Source: an uncultured Campylobacter sp. (GTDB taxonomy: Bacteria; Campylobacterota; Campylobacteria; Campylobacterales; Campylobacteraceae). From it: a DNA stretch of 36,360 bases. The stretch's first letter is position 1, and each line of letters begins with the position of its first letter. The notes under the pieces were generated by a model that was not told the DNA's origin, did no database searches, and saw only the letters and a list, made by a program, of their open reading frames with translations. Below, piece after piece: positions 34,375-36,360 of this stretch. The stretch spans positions 1 to 36,360 of the forward strand of contig NZ_CALHGM010000001.1 of NCBI RefSeq assembly GCF_938030145.1. Reading direction: 5' to 3'. Both the position numbers and the translations under genes were made by a program.

Positions 34375-34403
34375 GGCCTTTGGAGTTTTAAAATCCAAAG
34401 GCC
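34375..34403 (+). terminator. Terminator of creD
   Basis: GGCCTTTGGA (34375-34384) pairs perfectly with TCCAAAGGCC (34394-34403) around a 9-base loop, followed by ATTTTAAATTT. Confidence 0.8.
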
Positions 34404-34965
34404 ATTTTAAATTTGCTCGCTAAATTTCAACTGCCAAAATTTCATCTATTTAAAATTTATCCGCCGCGGCAGGCAAACTGCGACACGGAAGCAAGGATGC
34501 GCAGTGCACGACACGGCAACAGGTGCTGCGCGCCGCGTATCGACGATATGCCGCGACGGCATGCCGATGCGGAGTTAAATTTTACGAGCGCGGCAAGAGC
34601 CCTTTAAAATTTTTCGTTTCGCAAATTATCTCGTAACCAAAAGGGCGGCGCTTTAAATTTAACGCTTCAGTCGCACTCGTCCGTTGCGCGATATGTTTTG
34701 ATAGGGCAGTCACGCCAAGTTCGTACCGCAAAGAAGCGGCATACCGCGGCTGGGCTCGGCGATACAATGCGGCTCGGCAAACCGCGGTGTGGGAGCAAGA
34801 TGCGCGGCAACGCGTTTTAAATTTAATTCCGTTAGCGCACTGAGCCGAACGGCGCATTTTAAAATTTTCCCCGCGAGCGCGAACATGCCGCGACAAAGAC
34901 AAAAATTTAGGGCGCGCCGCTTTAAATTTTAAAATTTCATCTGCACCGCAGAGCCGATTTTTGAG

Positions 34966-34971
34966 TATAAT
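34966..34971 (+). promoter_or_regulatory. Likely -10 of tsaD
   Basis: TATAAT preceded by TTTTTGAG, 27 bases before the GTG start, the T-rich pattern also seen before yebC. The ribosome site AAGG lies at 34987-34990. Confidence 0.65.
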
Positions 34972-34997
34972 GAGCGAAAAAATTTTAAGGATTTTGT

Positions 34998-36005
34998 GTG
35001 ATACTTGCTATTGAAAGCAGCTGCGACGACAGCTCGATCGCGGTGATGGACGAGCGTAGTTTCGAGCTGAAATTTTACGAAAAAATAAGCCAGGAGGCCG
35101 ATCACGCCAGATACGGCGGCGTCGTGCCCGAGCTTGCCGCGAGACTGCATACTGAGGCGCTGCCGCGGATTTTGCAGCGCGCAAAGCCCTATTTTGGCGA
35201 GCTTAGCGCCGTCGCAGCGACCAATACCCCGGGGCTTAGCGTGAGCCTGATCGGCGGCGTAAATATGGCAAAAGCGCTCGCGCTCGCGCTAAATTTGCCG
35301 CTCATCGGCGTAAATCATCTCATAGGCCACGTCTACTCGCTGTTTTTAGGCCGCGAGGCGCGATTTCCGATGGGCGTTTTGCTCGTTAGCGGCGGGCATA
35401 CGATGGTTTTGGATATCGACGCGGCGGGGGGTATCGAAATTTTAGCGACCACCGGCGACGACAGCTTCGGCGAGAGCTTCGATAAGGTCGCAAAGATGCT
35501 GGGGCTCGGCTATCCGGGCGGCGCACTCATCGAGGAGCTCGCAAAAGGCGGCGAGCCGCGGTTTGAGCTGCCCGTGCCGCTAAAAGGCGACAGGCGGCTG
35601 GAGTATAGCTTTTCGGGGCTTAAAAACGCCGTGCGTGTGCAGATAGAGAAGCTAAAAGAGGCGGGCGAGCTGGATGAGCAGGCGATGCGCGATCTGGCGC
35701 GCTGCTTTGAGGATGCGGCGTGCGCGCACATACTGGATAAATTGCAGCGGATCTTTGAGCTGCGCCGCTTTGTGCGCTTCGGCGTCGTGGGCGGAGCGAG
35801 CGCGAACCTGCATCTGCGCGAGCTTTTGACGGATCTGTGCGAGCGGGCTGGCTGCGAGATACTTTTCGCGCCGATGAAATTTTGCTCCGATAACGCCGCT
35901 ATGATCGCGCGCGCGGCGATAGAAAAGCTGCGTAAAAAGGAGTTCACGGCACCCGCAGAACTGCAAATCGTTCCACATCTAAATCTGCGCTCGGCGTTTG
36001 AGTGA
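34998..36005 (+). CDS. tsaD: tRNA N6-adenosine threonylcarbamoyltransferase
   Basis: Transfers threonylcarbamoyl to A37 of ANN-decoding tRNAs (t6A), working with TsaB, TsaC and TsaE. 335 residues, near the family norm of about 335-345. It starts with GTG: MILAIESSCDDSSIAV. The iron-binding HxxxH is at His107 and His111 (NHLIGHVYS). LLVSGGHTMVL, GDDSFGESFDKVAKMLGLGYPGG and FSGLKNAV follow. Then the C-terminal block GVVGGASANLHLRELL and CSDNAAMIARAA. AAGG precedes the start. Confidence 0.97.
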   Translation: MILAIESSCDDSSIAVMDERSFELKFYEKISQEADHARYGGVVPELAARLHTEALPRILQRAKPYFGELSAVAATNTPGLSVSLIGGVNMAKALALALNLPLIGVNHLIGHVYSLFLGREARFPMGVLLVSGGHTMVLDIDAAGGIEILATTGDDSFGESFDKVAKMLGLGYPGGALIEELAKGGEPRFELPVPLKGDRRLEYSFSGLKNAVRVQIEKLKEAGELDEQAMRDLARCFEDAACAHILDKLQRIFELRRFVRFGVVGGASANLHLRELLTDLCERAGCEILFAPMKFCSDNAAMIARAAIEKLRKKEFTAPAELQIVPHLNLRSAFE

Positions 36006-36159
36006 AATTTTCAAATTTACAAATAGTCTGCGCCCGCTAGCGAATTCTCGCGCATTGAGCGTTTGAGTAAAATTTTATCTCGCGCTCGCTCACGGTTGGG
36101 TTTCGGATAAATTTCGCTTTGAATTTACGCATCGCGTTTCGGGCTCGCGCCACGTTTTG

Positions 36160-36258
36160 TTAAATTTCTCTTGTGTTCGCACCGCCATCGGTGCCGCTGC
36201 GCACCTCCTCACCGCTTGCAATATCTGCTAAAATTTGATCGGCTTGTTTACTCGTCAT
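36160..36258 (-). CDS. Possible 32-residue small protein
   Basis: A short frame beginning MTSKQADQILADIASGEEV, with a good ribosome site (AAGGATAAAAA) directly before the ATG and only 16 bp after the stop of the upstream frame. The product is not recognised and is polar, with no membrane segment. Small size makes it uncertain. Confidence 0.4.
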   Translation of the reverse strand: MTSKQADQILADIASGEEVRSGTDGGANTREI

Positions 36259-36274
36259 TTTTTATCCTTTATAT

Positions 36275-36360
36275 TTAATCGTGCAGAAAAGTTACGACTT
36301 CATGCTCTTTTGGTAAATTTTCTCTACCGTCAATACCGCGATTGCCATATTTTTTTAAAG
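36275..36360 (-). CDS. 3' end of an unrecognised gene (cut by the window edge)
   Basis: The last 27 codons of a minus-strand frame that enters from the right edge; residues end RENLPKEHEVVTFLHD. The frame is open to the window end and has protein-like composition. The family cannot be told from so little. Confidence 0.5.
   Translation of the reverse strand, partial: LKKYGNRGIDGRENLPKEHEVVTFLHD

Larger units (their letters stand above)
34343..34997. other. 655-bp gap with a terminator, palindrome and tsaD promoter
   Basis: Starts with the 22-bp palindrome (34346-34367) and the creD terminator (34375-34403). The middle (about 34460-34860) is GC-rich, with repeated words such as GCGGCATACCGCGGC, and reads like the gene-free kilobase at 22100-22960. 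The end carries the tsaD -10 box. The frames at 34413-34607 (+) and 34582-34902 (-) have no ribosome site or recognisable product. Confidence 0.55.

Noticed and set aside
34413..34902. Frames between creD and tsaD
   Set aside because: No ribosome sites or recognisable product, and the region resembles other gene-free gaps.

Overview
The window reads as chromosomal DNA of an epsilonproteobacterium, most likely a Campylobacter of the higher-GC oral group (C. showae, C. rectus and C. gracilis are candidates; the species is my inference). The pointers are a three-gene fumarate reductase locus in the order frdC-frdA-frdB, a catalase gene followed directly by an ankyrin-repeat gene, a class II DAHP synthase, a RibB protein carrying a degenerate RibA half, short ExbB/ExbD proteins, and promoters with a TATAAT -10 box after T-rich DNA and no clear -35.

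Layout. 1-1570: AT-rich DNA and a lone tyrosine recombinase, probably the edge or remnant of an integrated element. 1741-3438: yebC, ppiB and acpS with promoter and terminator. 4472-5860: class II DAHP synthase on the minus strand, divergent from rarD and a small membrane-anchored protein (5929-7204). 7968-9967: katA and its ankyrin partner with a promoter. 10236-11675: a second, membrane-anchored ankyrin protein. 12047-14177: an AT-rich block of unrecognised membrane-protein genes that looks like a tandemly duplicated two-gene module with one copy intact and the other broken. 14222-17756: frdCAB with promoter and terminator. 17789-18607: lgt. 18787-21998: HIT protein, ribBA, dinB and an unknown gene, all on the minus strand. 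23096-28259: a tightly packed five-gene minus-strand run (FAD oxidoreductase, TrmN6-like methyltransferase with a large insert, YkgJ-like cysteine protein, TPR protein, trpC). 28590-32592: exbB-exbD-tonB divergent from a TonB-dependent receptor, with Fur-like sites between them. 32954-34342: creD. 34998-36005: tsaD. The right edge holds the end of an unknown minus-strand gene and a possible 32-codon ORF.

How the parts fit. The frd genes encode the membrane fumarate reductase used in anaerobic respiration. KatA plus the ankyrin protein handle peroxide. ExbB/ExbD/TonB energise the adjacent outer-membrane receptor, probably under iron control. Most of the rest is housekeeping: shikimate/tryptophan and riboflavin synthesis, lipoprotein maturation, t6A tRNA modification, fatty-acid carrier activation and translesion synthesis.

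The most unusual things are the duplicated membrane-protein module at 12047-14177, an 88-bp degenerate repeat pair in a gene-free kilobase (22283 and 22859) whose differences are almost all transitions, and the recurrence of one A/T word family (AAATTT, GAATTT, AATTTTAAAATT) both in the long intergenic regions and as in-frame low-complexity expansions in three unrelated proteins. All statements rest on reading the sequence; no database search was run.
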